DNA of 64,000 nt from Verrucomicrobiota bacterium (GTDB lineage: Bacteria > Verrucomicrobiota > Verrucomicrobiia > Chthoniobacterales > UBA10450): NCBI GenBank assembly GCA_019244415.1, contig JAFASN010000006.1, forward strand, positions 34,473 to 98,472, in the 5' to 3' direction. Below, piece by piece: positions 37,878 through 46,874 of the stretch (position 1 is the stretch's first letter; each line of letters begins with the position of its first letter). The notes beneath the pieces were generated by a model. It saw nothing but the letters and a program-made list of their open reading frames with translations, was not told the origin of the DNA and did not search any database. The translations under genes were made by a program, and so were the position numbers.

Positions 37878-38633
37878 ATGAACAAATGCATCGTCCCTGG
37901 TCTCCTCGCGCTCGTCACTGCATCCACGCTTCTCGCCCAATCCAAGCCGCAGCTCAGCGTGGATGAGCTGGTGGCGAAAAATATCGAGGCGAAAGGAGGC
38001 GCTGCGGCGCTGAACGCCCTTCAGTCACTCAAGCTCACCGGGAAACTCATCGTCAACTTCGGTACTTCCATCGAACTTACTTATACTGAAATCAAAAAGC
38101 GGCCCGATCAGATACGCACCGAAGCGAGCTTGCAGGGAATGACGGCGATCGAGGCTTTCGACGGCAAAGAAGGATGGCGCATCCAGCCATTCCAAGGCCG
38201 GAAAGATCCCGAGAAAATGTCAGCCGACGACACCAAGTCGCTGGTTGAAGATGCGAAAATCGACGGTCCGCTGGTGGACTGGAAAGAGAAGGGCAGCACG
38301 GTGGAGTACCTCGGCACTGAAGACGTGGATGGGACCGAGGCGCACAAACTTAAGGTGACCCGGAAGAACGGCGACGTCACTTTTGTTTACCTCGATCCAG
38401 ACGCCTTCCTTGAGATTCGTACTGTCAGTCAGCGCATCGAACACGGTGCGCAGATCGAAGTCGTAACCGACATCGGCGACTACGAAAAAGTGGGCGGCGC
38501 TTTCATTCCCTTCTCGCGTGAGAGCGGCTCTCGAGGTTCATCTGAAAAAGAGAAGGTGGTCATCGAGAAGGGCGAACCGAACGCCGCAATCGATGACGCT
38601 ATCTTTCATTTCCCTTCTACAGCACAAAAATAA
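37878..38633 (+). CDS. Exported LolA-fold-like protein (outer-membrane lipoprotein-sorting type)
   Basis: 251 residues: signal peptide (CIVPGLLALVTASTLLAQ), then VDELVAKNIEAKGGAAALNALQSLKLTGKL, the usual opening of periplasmic LolA-like sorting proteins, and a run of beta strands with DGKEGWRIQP. Probably periplasmic, binding a hydrophobic ligand; true LolA activity is not implied. It sits behind a sigma-54 promoter and 2 bp before the BNR protein gene, suggesting joint expression. Confidence 0.75.
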   Translation: MNKCIVPGLLALVTASTLLAQSKPQLSVDELVAKNIEAKGGAAALNALQSLKLTGKLIVNFGTSIELTYTEIKKRPDQIRTEASLQGMTAIEAFDGKEGWRIQPFQGRKDPEKMSADDTKSLVEDAKIDGPLVDWKEKGSTVEYLGTEDVDGTEAHKLKVTRKNGDVTFVYLDPDAFLEIRTVSQRIEHGAQIEVVTDIGDYEKVGGAFIPFSRESGSRGSSEKEKVVIEKGEPNAAIDDAIFHFPSTAQK

Positions 38634-38635
38634 CC

Positions 38636-41600
38636 ATGCGTACTTTCCAACTGTATCTCGTTAGCACACTTGGCCTCGCTCTCTCCAGCTTCGGCCAGCA
38701 AACTGAATTCAGCTCCGCTACCATTTCCGGCCTGGGAGCGCGCAACATCGGCTCTGCCACGATGAGCGGCCGTATCTCAGCGCTTGCCGGAACGAAAGAG
38801 CCCTCGGGAAAATCCACGCTTTTCGTCGGCTCAGCCAGCGGCGGGGTGTGGAAGTCCGACGATAGCGGCACGCGTTACCGGCCGGTATTTGATGAGCAGC
38901 CAGTGCAATCGATCGGCGCCATCGCCATTGATCCGAAGAACTCGAAAAACGTCTGGGTCGGCACCGGTGAATCCTGGACGCGCAACAGTGTCTCCATCGG
39001 TGACGGCATCTATAAATCAGTCGATGGCGGAGAGACGTGGACGAAGGCCGGACTTCCGAAATCGGAGCGCATCGCCCAGATCGCCATCAGCCCAAAGAGC
39101 AGTGACACGGTTTTTGCGGCTGTGCCCGGTCCGCTCTGGAGCGATTCGAACGACCGAGGCCTGTATCGCACGGATGACGGAGGCAAAACGTGGGAGTTGA
39201 TTCTTAAAGGCAGCAATCCTTCCACCGGCTGCTCGACCGTTGTCATCGATCCTAACGACTCGAACGTGATGTTTGCCGGGCTGTGGGATTTCCGGCGCAA
39301 AGGCTGGACTTTTCGATCCGGCGGCGATGGTCCCGACGCGCCCTCCGGCAGCGGTTTATTCCGCTCTGCGGATGGCGGCGCGACCTGGACCGAGATCACC
39401 CCGGAGAACAACAAAGGTTTTCCCAAAAAACCTTACGGCCGTATCGCCGTCGCCATCGCGCCTACGAATTCGAAGCGCATCTACGCTGCGGTCGAAGCTG
39501 TCGATAGCGCGCTCTATGTCTCCGATGACGGCGGCGCGACCTGGGACAAACGCGACAAGAGCCAGTGGATGGTCTGGCGGCCGTTCTACTTCGCCAACTT
39601 GATCGTGGACCCGAAGAATCCCGATCGTGTGTTCAAGACCGATGGCGCCATGATTGTTAGCGATGATGCGGGCAAGAGCTTCGCCACTGTAGGCGGGTTC
39701 GGCGGGATGCATGGCGACGTCCATTGCGTCTGGATTGATCCAACAAATCCGCAAACCGTCTTCTCCGGCGACGACGGCGGAATGTGGTACTCGTACAATA
39801 GCGGGAGCAAATGGTGGAAAGGCGAGAACCTTCCCGTCTCACAGTTTTACCACGTGAGCCTTGATGACAATGATCCATACCATGTTTACGGCGGGCTCCA
39901 GGATAATAGTTGCTGGATTGGTGACTCTGAGTACCCGGGCGGCATCGCCAACGCGCAGTGGGAGAATATGTACAACGGCGACGGCTTTTTCATGTTCGCC
40001 GATCCGGCTGACCCTGACTACCTCTATGCTGAGTCGCAGGGCGGTTACATTGGCCGGGTAAATCGCCTCACCCATGAAGCTCGGGACATCCAGCCAAAGC
40101 CGAACTACAAGGAGAAGCTGCGCTGGAATTGGAACACGCCCATCGCTCTTTCCCCGACGGAGAAGGGAACTATCTACATCGGCGCGCAGTTTCTTTTCCG
40201 TTCGCGCGATCATGGCCAGAGCTGGCAACGCATTTCGCCAGACCTGAGTACAAACGATCCGGACAAACAAAAGCAGGAACAGTCCGGCGGCATCACCGTG
40301 GACAACTCGGCCGCCGAGATGCACACGACCATTTACTCGATTAGCGAATCGCCAAAGAACAAGAACGTCATCTGGATAGGTACTGATGACGGTAACGTGC
40401 AGGTCACTCGCGACGCAGGTAAGACATGGGAGAACGTGGTGAAGAATATCCCTGGCTTGCCGCCGAATTCATGGGTGAGCTGGGTCCAGGCAAGTAACTT
40501 CGATCCAGCGACAGCCTACGCGACCTTTGACCGCCATACATTTGGCGACATGGAGCCGTACTGCTTCAAGACGACCGACTACGGCAAGACATGGCAGCCG
40601 CTCATCACGCCACAGGAGACAAAAGGTATTAGCGGCTACGCGCACGTGGTTAAGGAGGATCTCGTTAAACCGAACCTTCTTTTTGTCGGCACAGAGTTCG
40701 GGCTTTGGGTTTCGATCGATAGCGGGCAGACATGGGCGCAGTTCAAAGGGAACCATTTCCCCGAGGTGGCTGTGCGTGATCTCGCCATTCATCCGCGCAC
40801 AAACGATCTTGTACTCGCGACGCATGGCCGCGGTATCTGGATCGTGGACGATATTACACCGTGGCGCGCGCTCACACCCGAGCTTCTGCCGCAGGAAGCA
40901 GCTTTCGTTTCGGCACGTCCGGTACAGCAGCGCATTGAAGGTAATGGCGGCTGGGCGAGTGGCGATGCTGTTTTCATCGGTGAAAATCCTCCTGAAGGAG
41001 TAATTACTTACTACCAGCACAGCCGACACCTGTTCGGTAAGATCAAGCTCGAGGTACTTGATAGCTCAGGCAATCTTGTTGACGAGTTGCCGGCAAGTTT
41101 GCGTCCGGGATTGAATCGCGTCGTTTGGAACATGCGGACAAAGCCGCCGCGTGTTCCGCCGGCTGCCCAGGTGGCATTTAACGGCGTGCGTGGACCGCGT
41201 GTACTTCCGGGCACTTATACCGTTCGGCTAACGAAAAACGGCAAATCGATTGAGACAAAGCTCAATGTAGAGCTGGATCGGCGCGATAAGTTTAGTCTGG
41301 CCGATCGCAAAGCGCAGTTTGATGCCGCCATGCGCGTCCATGCCTTGTTTGGCGACGAAAGTGCACTCATGGATCGAATCATGTTCTTGCGCGGCGAACT
41401 CGCCAAAGCTGCCGCTGGCTTGGCTGCCTCAGATCCCCTGAAGAAAGACATCGGTGACTTCGACAACAAGGTGGATGCAGTACGGAAAGAGATTGTTGCT
41501 ACGAAAGAGGGCGGAGCCATTACCGGTGAAGAACGCCTGCGCGAACATACGGATCAACTCTACGGCGCGCTCTTGAGCTACGAAGGTAAGCCTGCCGATT

Positions 41601-41851
41601 ATCAGCTGGCCTACATCGACGCGCTGACGAAAGAACTGGGGGATGCGGTGAACGATTTCTCGAATGTACTCAGCAAAAACCTGCCGCAGCTTAACGACGA
41701 CTTGAAAGCGAAAGGCAAGCCACCGATTGCTCCGCCGCCGGAAAAGATGGCGCAAACCGAAGATGACGGCGCGTTTATCGCCTCCACTGCTTCCGGCGAG
41801 TCAGAGGAGAGTTCAGGTCAATTGCCAGCAAATCTGCGTCTCCACTTTTAG
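38636..41851 (+). CDS. Large exported BNR-repeat/VPS10-like beta-propeller protein
   Basis: 1071 residues with a signal peptide (LYLVSTLGLALSSFGQ). Many Asp-box repeats (SxDxGxTW): VDGGETWTKAG, DDGGKTWELI, ADGGATWTEI, DDGGATWDKR, RDHGQSWQRI, RDAGKTWENV, IDSGQTWAQF. These build one or two large propellers over about residues 20-750; a FlgD-like beta domain (about 800-860) and a helical C-terminus follow. Annotated relatives are called glycosyl hydrolase or sortilin-like, but no catalytic set is evident. Probably periplasmic or surface; ligand unknown. Cotranscribed with 37878. Confidence 0.85.
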   Translation: MRTFQLYLVSTLGLALSSFGQQTEFSSATISGLGARNIGSATMSGRISALAGTKEPSGKSTLFVGSASGGVWKSDDSGTRYRPVFDEQPVQSIGAIAIDPKNSKNVWVGTGESWTRNSVSIGDGIYKSVDGGETWTKAGLPKSERIAQIAISPKSSDTVFAAVPGPLWSDSNDRGLYRTDDGGKTWELILKGSNPSTGCSTVVIDPNDSNVMFAGLWDFRRKGWTFRSGGDGPDAPSGSGLFRSADGGATWTEITPENNKGFPKKPYGRIAVAIAPTNSKRIYAAVEAVDSALYVSDDGGATWDKRDKSQWMVWRPFYFANLIVDPKNPDRVFKTDGAMIVSDDAGKSFATVGGFGGMHGDVHCVWIDPTNPQTVFSGDDGGMWYSYNSGSKWWKGENLPVSQFYHVSLDDNDPYHVYGGLQDNSCWIGDSEYPGGIANAQWENMYNGDGFFMFADPADPDYLYAESQGGYIGRVNRLTHEARDIQPKPNYKEKLRWNWNTPIALSPTEKGTIYIGAQFLFRSRDHGQSWQRISPDLSTNDPDKQKQEQSGGITVDNSAAEMHTTIYSISESPKNKNVIWIGTDDGNVQVTRDAGKTWENVVKNIPGLPPNSWVSWVQASNFDPATAYATFDRHTFGDMEPYCFKTTDYGKTWQPLITPQETKGISGYAHVVKEDLVKPNLLFVGTEFGLWVSIDSGQTWAQFKGNHFPEVAVRDLAIHPRTNDLVLATHGRGIWIVDDITPWRALTPELLPQEAAFVSARPVQQRIEGNGGWASGDAVFIGENPPEGVITYYQHSRHLFGKIKLEVLDSSGNLVDELPASLRPGLNRVVWNMRTKPPRVPPAAQVAFNGVRGPRVLPGTYTVRLTKNGKSIETKLNVELDRRDKFSLADRKAQFDAAMRVHALFGDESALMDRIMFLRGELAKAAAGLAASDPLKKDIGDFDNKVDAVRKEIVATKEGGAITGEERLREHTDQLYGALLSYEGKPADYQLAYIDALTKELGDAVNDFSNVLSKNLPQLNDDLKAKGKPPIAPPPEKMAQTEDDGAFIASTASGESEESSGQLPANLRLHF

Positions 41852-41885
41852 GCTGATCCAGCGGCGACCGCTTAGTTTCCCGCAC

Positions 41886-43082
41886 CTACATCGCAGCGGC
41901 GCCGAACGCCAGGCCGAGCCCGTAGGTGACGACCGCTTCGATGACGCCGACCAGCGTCATTTCAAAACCGGAAGCCCACCACGAGCGGATAGTGATGAGC
42001 GATTTCACCGCGCCCACTGCGAAATGTGCCACGATGCTAATGATGAACGCGGTGATTACCGCGGGGAAGCCGGTCATGAAAAAGAAAGGAATGATCGGGA
42101 CGAAGGCGCCGATTGCGGTGGAGAGTGAAGCTGAGGCCGCCGATTTCCAGGGATTTGGAAAACGGTGTTCAGAAAGGCCGAGCTCGCTCTGGGCCATGGC
42201 TTGCACAAGCTGTTCCGGATCCTCAGCCAGGCGTTCGGCCATTCGCTGCGACTCTTCGGCGCTGAATCCCTGGAGCTGATAAAACAGCGCCATCTCCTCG
42301 ATTTCCTCCTCCGGGTTTTCCTCAACCTCGGCCTTTTCGCGCGCGATCTCCGCCTCGTAAACTTCGCCCTCGCTTTTCACCGCGAGGTAAGCGCCGGCTC
42401 CCATGGAGAGCGCGGAGGCAAGCATCCCGGCCAGACCGGAAATGAGTACGTAATGCTGCTGGTTATTAGTCGCGCCGGCAACACCTGAGACGATGCCAAA
42501 AACGGCGCCCAACCCATCGTTCACGCCATAAATCGCATCCGCCACCCAGCTGCCGCCGCGACCGTGCCAGCGCTCGCGTTTGAGAATGTTGTCGAGCAGC
42601 GCTTTCGGCGTTTGCGTTGGCGGTCCGGCCATCGCGTTCAGCGCGCGCGCGTGCGCCTTTTCTTCGAGCGCGCTGGTGCGCAGGAACTCCTGCACATCGT
42701 GTTCATTCGCCAGGGCGCGGTCGCGCTGCGCGTTGAATTCACGTTCGTGTTTTTCTTCGGCCGCTTCCATGCGGCGAATGGCGACGTCAGTTCCCAACGA
42801 GCGGGTGAACTTGCGCTGCAATCGTGTCCAGAAATTATCCGGTAACGTCGGGATCGGCTGGCCCATGTCGCGCAGCTTCTGCTCCCAGCGTTGGGCGTGG
42901 CGTTCCTCCGCTTCGGCCATGCGGATGAGAATGCCCTTGCGTTTTTCGTCCGGCTCCCGCTCGGCCAAATCTCGATAAACGCGCGCGGTCTCGACTTCAG
43001 CGCGCCAGTTTTTCTGGACAACCTCGATGGCCTCCTTGCGCGGTACAGCGGCGTTCGTCTGCTTATTGGCCATCGCGGTCAT
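41886..43082 (-). CDS. mbfA: Ferritin-like/VIT1 fusion iron exporter (MbfA-like)
   Basis: The ORF runs to 43148; ATG 43082 (MTAMANKQ) or 43073 are more natural starts. N-terminal ~165 residues form a rubrerythrin-like four-helix domain with iron-ligand patterns ETARVYRDLAERE, EAEERHAQRW, AAEEKHEREF and EEKAHARAL. The C-terminal half is a VIT1/CCC1 transporter: GVNDGLGAVFGIVSGVAGA, the cytosolic E-rich metal-binding hairpin (EEEIEEMALFYQLQGF) and three more helices. In rhizobial MbfA this build exports iron from the cytoplasm, protecting against peroxide. Expect iron-responsive control; no Fur/Irr box was identified. Confidence 0.88.
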   Translation of the reverse strand: MTAMANKQTNAAVPRKEAIEVVQKNWRAEVETARVYRDLAEREPDEKRKGILIRMAEAEERHAQRWEQKLRDMGQPIPTLPDNFWTRLQRKFTRSLGTDVAIRRMEAAEEKHEREFNAQRDRALANEHDVQEFLRTSALEEKAHARALNAMAGPPTQTPKALLDNILKRERWHGRGGSWVADAIYGVNDGLGAVFGIVSGVAGATNNQQHYVLISGLAGMLASALSMGAGAYLAVKSEGEVYEAEIAREKAEVEENPEEEIEEMALFYQLQGFSAEESQRMAERLAEDPEQLVQAMAQSELGLSEHRFPNPWKSAASASLSTAIGAFVPIIPFFFMTGFPAVITAFIISIVAHFAVGAVKSLITIRSWWASGFEMTLVGVIEAVVTYGLGLAFGAAAM

Positions 43083-43199
43083 ACTAGAGAAGAGGTCGCA
43101 AATGCCAAGCGCGCTAGCGGCATCGTTCTTTCGCAGGCCGTGCCTCATTAACCTGGACGCGGCAATACCCAGAGGCGCGAGCGCGTTGCCGCGCCGAAA

Positions 43200-43976
43200 T
43201 CACGAGCGCTTTACGTCCCCGACCATGCCGGCAGCTCCTGCAATCAGGAAATTGAGGGCGAACTCAGACCAATTTCCGTGTTCGCCCGGTTGAGTAACGA
43301 GCTTCGGCACCCAGACTAAAAGGCCGAAAAGTACCAGCATCAGAGTCATCAGCTCTATGGCAAGCCCGGCGTGGCGGTTTGCAAGAATCGCTATCGCGGC
43401 GAGTGCAAATGCGACCGTTGTAAGTACCGCCCAAAAATTCTGATCAGGAGGAATCCACGTCGGAACAAGCCTGGCTGTCACCCCGAAATAGAAGATTTGC
43501 GCCAATGTGAATGAGACCGCGCATAGTCCCAGGCCGATGCGCGCAACGACCGTCAGCGTTTGCGCGCGTGCTGCGTTCCGTTTCGTCGCGGCGTAGCCGG
43601 CGATCGCACCGCAAACGAGGCTAAGTTGTTCAAATAACCCGACATATGGGCCATAAACAGTCGGTGTGGCTCTGATATCAGGAATGCTCGCCAGGCAAAA
43701 AACTGTGTAAACGATGCCGAGAACGATGAATCCGGTGCGAGCAAATGGCGGATAGATAATGGCGATCGCCCCGATCACTTGCGCCAGCAACAAGCAGATT
43801 CCGGCGATCCTTCCAACCGGCGTGTGTAAGAGGTGATGCAGGTTTTGCCACGTGGCAGCGTCGCGCCAGATCAGTGCGACCGCCGCGAATAGCAGGGCAG
43901 AGGCGGCAAAAACGAACCGTGGCCATTCTCGCGCCTGTTTGCTTTCTCGTTTTCTGGTTTTCAAAGATGTTCTCAC
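43200..43976 (-). CDS. Eight-helix membrane protein of unknown function
   Basis: 258 residues; a basic N-terminus then about eight hydrophobic helices (FVFAASALLFAAVALIW, IAGICLLLAQVIGAIAIIY, FIVLGIVYTVFCLA, LVCGAIAGYA, IGLGLCAVSFTLAQIFYFG, VLTTVAFALAAIAILA, LMTLMLVLFGLLVWVP). The motif LARLVPTWIPPDQNFW-like segment between helices recurs in DoxX-related proteins, but I would not name it. Stands alone between the iron exporter and the DMT permease. Confidence 0.7.
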   Translation of the reverse strand: MRTSLKTRKRESKQAREWPRFVFAASALLFAAVALIWRDAATWQNLHHLLHTPVGRIAGICLLLAQVIGAIAIIYPPFARTGFIVLGIVYTVFCLASIPDIRATPTVYGPYVGLFEQLSLVCGAIAGYAATKRNAARAQTLTVVARIGLGLCAVSFTLAQIFYFGVTARLVPTWIPPDQNFWAVLTTVAFALAAIAILANRHAGLAIELMTLMLVLFGLLVWVPKLVTQPGEHGNWSEFALNFLIAGAAGMVGDVKRS

Positions 43977-44106
43977 TTCTCAGGATCAATTGGCGATACG
44001 CTTCCGTAGAGCTGCCGATTGCACTTCTGCCCATCGAATTACGTACTCAGGAGTAACAGGAAAAGTACAAACTTATTTCATCGCCGCGCCTCCGACTTAA
44101 CGGCCG

Positions 44107-45060
44107 TCAATCCGCTTCGGCGAGAGCGGGAGGTGAAAACGGCGTCTTACGGCCGAATTGTTGCGCGGTGATGACAATTGCCACCGAGCCGATGATCAAG
44201 GTCGCGGCTGCGATCGCACGGGGGCTCAACGTTTCGCCCGCGAAAAGGGCGCCGAGGACCACGGCGACGATCGGATTGACATACGCATACGTGGCGACTT
44301 TGGCCGGATCACAGTGGCGCAACAAGTAGATGTAGGCGCTGAAACCGATGATCGCCCCGATGAGTACGAGATAAATCCAGGAGCAGATGGAAAGCGTACT
44401 CACATCGCGCCAGTTCATCCGCTCGCGAGTGACAAGCCCGGTGAGCAACAGCAAAGCGCCGCCGCAAATCATTTGCTGCCCTGCGGCCAGGAACGGCGAC
44501 TCGGCGCTTTTCGCATGCCGGGAGTAGAGCGAACCGGCCGACCAGACGAAGGACGAGCAGAGTAAAATGATCATGCCGATTCCCGGCTGGCGCGTCTGGT
44601 CTGCGGCGAAATGCAGAGAGGGCACCATGAGAATGCCTACGCCGACAAATCCGCCGGCGAGGCCCAGCATGACGGGCGCACTCGGTCGCGCGGCGATACC
44701 GGTGCCCCATGACAGCAGGACGATGTAGATCGGAACGGTCGCGACCATCACTGCGGCGAGGCCGCTATCGAGGAATTTTTCTGAAAACGTGACGCCGCCA
44801 TTACCCGCCAGCAGCAGGCAGGCGCCGGTAATCGCGGCCGGACGCCAGGTTTCGCGGGGAGGCCGTGCGGCGCCCCGCGCTCGGGCGATCGCGTAAAGTA
44901 CCAACCCGGCAGTGAGGTAGCGCGAACCCGCCATGAGGAATGGCGGGATGGTTTGTATGGCGAAAAGGATGCCGAGATAGGTCGATCCCCAGATAAGGTA
45001 AAGTGCGGCGAAAAACGCAACTAAAACGAGCCGCGTGGGACGCATCGAGTACCAGCGCAT
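44107..45060 (-). CDS. EamA-domain (DMT superfamily) permease, YedA-like
   Basis: 317 residues with ten helices in two EamA repeats. AALYLIWGSTYLGILFAI and PPFLMAGSRYLTAGLVLY in the first repeat, and SAGSLYSRHAK and YAYVNPIVAVVLGALFAGETLS in the second, are characteristic of YedA/RhaT-type drug/metabolite exporters. ATG 45060 or MRPTR at 45045 may be the start. Substrate unknown. Divergent from the haloperoxidase gene. Confidence 0.9.
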   Translation of the reverse strand: MRWYSMRPTRLVLVAFFAALYLIWGSTYLGILFAIQTIPPFLMAGSRYLTAGLVLYAIARARGAARPPRETWRPAAITGACLLLAGNGGVTFSEKFLDSGLAAVMVATVPIYIVLLSWGTGIAARPSAPVMLGLAGGFVGVGILMVPSLHFAADQTRQPGIGMIILLCSSFVWSAGSLYSRHAKSAESPFLAAGQQMICGGALLLLTGLVTRERMNWRDVSTLSICSWIYLVLIGAIIGFSAYIYLLRHCDPAKVATYAYVNPIVAVVLGALFAGETLSPRAIAAATLIIGSVAIVITAQQFGRKTPFSPPALAEAD

Positions 45061-45183
45061 CGCGCCGATAAGGGCGCAACCGGATTTCCGCTTGCGTCGG
45101 CTGCTTTTCTGCGCAGGAACAGAGGGCGGTTTTCTTTACGAACCAAAAAAACTGGAGGTGAAACAAATAACCCGAATCAAAGC

Positions 45184-46719
45184 ATGACACTAAGAGTTAC
45201 CATAACGACAGCGATAACGGTGTGCGGCCTGGCTGGAACAGCCCTCGCGCAAACGAAACCAGGGACCGGATTTCAGGACCTCAACCAGGTATGGGGGCGG
45301 CATTACCAATCAAATGCTGACCAACACCAATGGCCGGGCTGGCTTTCCCAGCAGGCAAGCGCAGCCGAGCGCCTCCGCCATTGGAACAAGGTCGCCATCG
45401 ATGCCAGCGGCTTGGATCACACGCCGCCGCCACCGGGCGACCATCGGATCTGGGGCGAACAACTTGGGCCCACACGCGCCAGCCGAGCCATGGCGATCGT
45501 CCACATCGCCATGTTCGATTCCGTGAATGCGGTGGCGCATCGCTACCAAACTTACACAGGCGTCCAGGGCCAAAATGGCGCGTCGATGAGCGCAGCCATC
45601 GCCGAATCGGCTGCGGAAACACTCACCGCGCTTTTTCCAGCCCAGACTACGTCATTCAACAATTATCTTGCTGACGATCTCAGCCAGCTGAGCCCATCGG
45701 CCCAAAAGCAAGCGGGCATTCAGCTTGGTCATGAAGCAGCCGCCGCCATTCTGCGGATGCGCGAGAATGATGGATCGGCGCGGCCCGAGCCGCGGGTGGG
45801 CGTTGAGTTCGTCTGCAGTAAAGAGCCGGGGAAATGGCGGCAGGACCCGATCAGCCATCATCCGCTCGCCTTCGGTGCGTACTGGGGCGAAGTGAAACCG
45901 TTTGTCATGCGGTCGTCGGCGCAATTCCGCCCACCGGCGCCGCCGGCTTTGACCAGCGCTGAGTACACCGCCGCCTACAATAACGTAAAGGCGCTCGGTG
46001 GCGACGGTACCGTGACACCAACAACCCGCACGCCCGAGCAGACGATCATTGGCACATACTGGGCATACGATGGAACGCCCAGCCTGTGCGCTCCGCCGCG
46101 CCTTTACAACGAGCTGATCGTGCACATCGCGGACCAGCTCGGCACGAGCAAAGATCCGGTGGAATTCTCCCGCTTGCTCGCCCTGGCCAACGTAGCGATG
46201 GCAGATGTCGCGATCTCGGTCTGGGAAGCGAAATACTTTTATCAGTTCTGGCGGCCGATTACCGGAATCCGCGAATCTGACCCCGGCACCGGCCAGACAG
46301 GGCGCGGCGACGGCAACCCGTCAACGATCGGCGACCCTAAGTACACGCCACTCGGCGCTCCCGCGAGTAATCTGACCGGGCCGAATTTCACGCCCCCATT
46401 CCCTTCCTATCCATCCGGCCACGGCGGATTCGGGGGCGCGTTGTTCGAGGTGTTGCGGCGCTTTTATGGCACGGATCACATCGCCTTCTCTTTCATCTCG
46501 GATGAATTCAACGGTAAGACGCGCAACGACAACGGCAGCGTGCGGCCGGTGGTCTCGCGCAGTTTTTCGTCGCTGTCGCAGGCCGAAGAAGAGAACGGCC
46601 AGAGCCGCATTTACCTCGGCATTCACTGGACGTTCGACAAAACCGCGGCGCTATCTGAAGGCGAGCGAGTGGCAGACTTCGTGTTTGCGCACGCGTTCGG
46701 GCCGGCGGAGCGCCGCTGA
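45184..46719 (+). CDS. Exported vanadium-dependent haloperoxidase-like (PAP2) enzyme
   Basis: 511 residues; signal peptide ending TALAQ. Core PAP2/VHPO motifs: KFW-R-like region WEAKYFYQFWRPITGIRESD, then PPFPSYPSGHGGFGGALFEVL (P-S-G-H with the catalytic His) and SRIYLGIHWTFDK (R...H, the vanadate-ligating His). The family oxidises halides with peroxide or, in phosphatase relatives, hydrolyses phosphomonoesters; motifs alone do not separate these. Likely periplasmic or secreted. Preceded by a good ribosome site (GGAGGTG) about 30 nt upstream of the ATG, which is rather far. Confidence 0.85.
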   Translation: MTLRVTITTAITVCGLAGTALAQTKPGTGFQDLNQVWGRHYQSNADQHQWPGWLSQQASAAERLRHWNKVAIDASGLDHTPPPPGDHRIWGEQLGPTRASRAMAIVHIAMFDSVNAVAHRYQTYTGVQGQNGASMSAAIAESAAETLTALFPAQTTSFNNYLADDLSQLSPSAQKQAGIQLGHEAAAAILRMRENDGSARPEPRVGVEFVCSKEPGKWRQDPISHHPLAFGAYWGEVKPFVMRSSAQFRPPAPPALTSAEYTAAYNNVKALGGDGTVTPTTRTPEQTIIGTYWAYDGTPSLCAPPRLYNELIVHIADQLGTSKDPVEFSRLLALANVAMADVAISVWEAKYFYQFWRPITGIRESDPGTGQTGRGDGNPSTIGDPKYTPLGAPASNLTGPNFTPPFPSYPSGHGGFGGALFEVLRRFYGTDHIAFSFISDEFNGKTRNDNGSVRPVVSRSFSSLSQAEEENGQSRIYLGIHWTFDKTAALSEGERVADFVFAHAFGPAERR

Positions 46720-46874
46720 GTACAGATGAAACAGCTCGCGATGAGAAGCCACTAACCGAAAAAGTGAGCCCACGACACAGCCGCTACCCTCGAATCATAC
46801 GATTCAACAGCCAGCGTGAGCTGCTCTTTCCAGCGGCCCCACCAGCCGCAGCCCAGCTGCGCCCCTGTTAAGCA

